From Lentisphaeria bacterium (GTDB taxonomy: Bacteria > Verrucomicrobiota > Lentisphaeria > Victivallales > GWF2-50-93): DNA of 5,603 bases. The notes beneath the pieces are model-generated. The model saw only the letters and a program-made list of their open reading frames with translations. It had not been told where the DNA came from and did not search any database. Location of the stretch: NCBI GenBank assembly GCA_020056205.1, contig JAGVIF010000440.1, positions 1 to 5,603 of the forward strand, in the 5' to 3' direction. This document shows positions 4,730 to 5,603 of the stretch, one piece after another (within the stretch, counting starts at the first letter, position 1; the number at the start of each line of letters is the position of its first letter). The translations under genes were made by a program, and so were the position numbers.

Positions 4730-5380
4730 ATGAAGAGGAAAAAAGGTTTTACGCTGATCGAACTGCTGGTAGTCATCGGTGTTATCGCAATCCTGATGGC
4801 AATGCTTTTGCCGGCAATCAGCAAAGTCAGAATTGCCGCGCAAAAAACAAAGGCCCGCGCCCAAATCAAAGCCTTAGAAATAGCAATAAAATCCTACGAA
4901 ACCACTTACGGCGTCCTGCCGGTGCCGGGAACGGGGGGAGGTGGGGTGGATGAGTGGGATGATTTGCCGACGGGAGTCGGTGATGTGCCACAGAATGGAA
5001 ACACCACTGATGCCACAGATTATGATAAACTGCTTCAAATATTAACACAGGCTGATATAACTGACTCTACTTATTCAGATGCGGCAACATCTGACCTAAA
5101 TCCCGACGGAAAATTACTGGGAAATATCCGCCAGACAAGATTTCTCGATGCCCCCGAAAAATTTGGAACCAGAAGCTATGTTGATCCTTGGGGAAATAGA
5201 TTTGTAATCGCTCTTGATCTTGATTATGATAATAATTGCACTGTAGACGCTGTTGTGCTGAATAGAACCGTAGCGATTTATTCTTTTGGTCCCGACAGAG
5301 AGGACGATCAAGGCAAGACATCTGGAACAGATTCTTCCTCGACGGATAAAGCCGACGACATCCCATCCTGGAAAGAGTGA
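4730..5380 (+). CDS. Pseudopilin with Asp-rich EF-hand-like loop
   Basis: This 216-residue prepilin has leader MKRKKG, canonical cleavage Gly6|Phe7 and mature start FTLIELLVVIGVIAILMAML with Glu5, giving an inner-membrane-anchored, N-methylated product. The helix continues to about residue 60 (IKSYETTYGVLPVPG). A Gly/Asp-rich variable part (67-140) follows, then SYVDPWGNRFVIALD (149-163) and IYSFGPDRED...DDIPSW (183-214), the ending typical of GspG-like pseudopilins. Between these lies DLDYDNNCTVDAV (163-175), with Asp163, 165, 167 and 173 spaced like an EF-hand or dockerin calcium loop. The protein is larger than usual GspG and has an Asp/Ser-rich tail. AAGGAG at 4717-4722 is 7 bases before the ATG. 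It starts 66 bases after HepT on the same strand, so read-through is possible, though no functional link is obvious. Confidence 0.92.
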   Translation: MKRKKGFTLIELLVVIGVIAILMAMLLPAISKVRIAAQKTKARAQIKALEIAIKSYETTYGVLPVPGTGGGGVDEWDDLPTGVGDVPQNGNTTDATDYDKLLQILTQADITDSTYSDAATSDLNPDGKLLGNIRQTRFLDAPEKFGTRSYVDPWGNRFVIALDLDYDNNCTVDAVVLNRTVAIYSFGPDREDDQGKTSGTDSSSTDKADDIPSWKE

Positions 5381-5483
5381 GGGTAAATATCGTCTCGAAG
5401 CCGGGGTCGGTACCGGAAACAAGTAGTATGCGACCTCCGGGCGCATAAAACAAAATCGCCTTTTGCTCCAAGTATGTCGCAAG

Positions 5484-5558
5484 GTATAAGTTCAGTAAAC
5501 CCTGCCTGCCTGTGCGTGCCTGCCCGCCCGCAGACAGTTCCTTTTACTGAACTTATAC
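5484..5558. repeat. Perfect 16-bp inverted repeat with GC-rich centre
   Basis: GTATAAGTTCAGTAAA (5484-5499) and TTTACTGAACTTATAC (5543-5558) are exact complements around a 43-base loop. The loop (5500-5542) is rich in CCTGCC/GCCCGC and on the minus strand reads CTGTCTGCG ... CGCACAGGC. That is the same sequence pattern as the plus-strand element at 5581-5603. The arms contain TTCAGTAAA, related to the TTCACTGAA of the other arms. Confidence 0.75.
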
Positions 5559-5579
5559 AATAAATATTCACCGAAAGGA

Positions 5580-5603
5580 CCTGTCTGCGTGCAACGCACA
5601 GGC
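5580..5603. repeat. GC-rich hairpin cut by the window end
   Basis: CCTGT (5580-5584) pairs with ACAGG (5598-5602), and after a two-base CT bulge GCGT pairs with ACGC around a GCA loop. The segment continues past the window. It is related, in opposite orientation, to the GC-rich loop at 5500-5542. Confidence 0.5.

Larger units (their letters stand above)
5381..5603. repeat. Repeat-rich tail after the second pseudopilin
   Basis: No gene is seen in these 223 bases. The start, GTAAATAT at 5383, followed by CTCGAAG, resembles the arm motif. TATGCG (5427-5432) and CGCATA (5442-5447) form a 6-bp hairpin, and TGCGAC (5429-5434) can instead pair with GTCGCA (5476-5481). A perfect long inverted repeat (5484-5558), an AAATATTCACCGAAAGGAC arm-like motif (5562-5580) and a GC-rich hairpin at the window edge follow. 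It looks like a composite of the same repeat family, more diverged than copies A and B. Confidence 0.5.

Noticed and set aside
4660..4953. 97-codon plus-strand frame overlapping the second pseudopilin
   Set aside because: The pseudopilin in the other frame has a canonical prepilin signal and ribosome binding site; this frame is Arg/Asn-rich noise.

Overview
This 5.6 kb window looks like an accessory region from a Gram-negative, probably uncultivated bacterium. Two genes encode type IV pilin/type II secretion-like pseudopilins, which need a prepilin peptidase and an inner membrane. The other genes are a Uma2-type nuclease, an intact MntA-HepT toxin-antitoxin pair and an AlbA_2 (Schlafen-type) protein. 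This mix, plus abundant structured intergenic repeats, recalls PVC-superphylum or Omnitrophota-like genomes. That placement is an impression, not something the sequence proves.

Layout. Positions 1-164 are non-coding and hold an inverted repeat, possibly the end of a repeat element cut by the window edge. Positions 165-731 (minus strand) encode a secreted, highly charged helical protein. It diverges from 820-2106 (plus), an AlbA_2-domain protein with a Cys-rich insertion and an unrecognised C-terminal half. Positions 2107-2554 are gene-free: a good sigma-70-type promoter (2143-2170), structured repeat copy A (2212/2243-2415), an AT-rich hairpin and three 10-bp tandem units. Then come a GspG-like pseudopilin (2555-3025), a short gap with 9-bp tandem units, and the Uma2 protein (3124-3747). 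Next are a perfect 17-bp inverted repeat (3762-3803) and structured repeat copy B (3821-3949). MntA (3967-4281) and HepT (4271-4663) overlap by 11 bases. A second pseudopilin (4730-5380) is followed by another repeat-rich tail (5381-5603) that runs off the window.

Function. The antitoxin MntA should nucleotidylylate and silence the HEPN RNase HepT; the catalytic motifs of both partners are complete. The two pseudopilins are not part of a visible secretion operon and look like scattered single genes. Every CDS is recognisable at the fold or family level except the 165-731 protein and the C-terminal half of the AlbA_2 protein.

The most unusual content lies between the genes. Copies A and B share a core of about 130 bp: imperfect terminal inverted repeats around two hairpins. 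The first hairpin stem differs between copies by compensatory base-pair changes, and the two hairpin loops (TTCCG and CGGAA) are reverse complements. Copy A carries an extra GC-rich segment of about 45 bp inside its first hairpin. Copy B is flanked by a perfect 10-bp direct repeat. The arm motif (about GTAAATATTCACTGAAGTAT) recurs in several places. This is best read as a mobile, MITE/REP-like or RNA-structured repeat family; its function is unknown.
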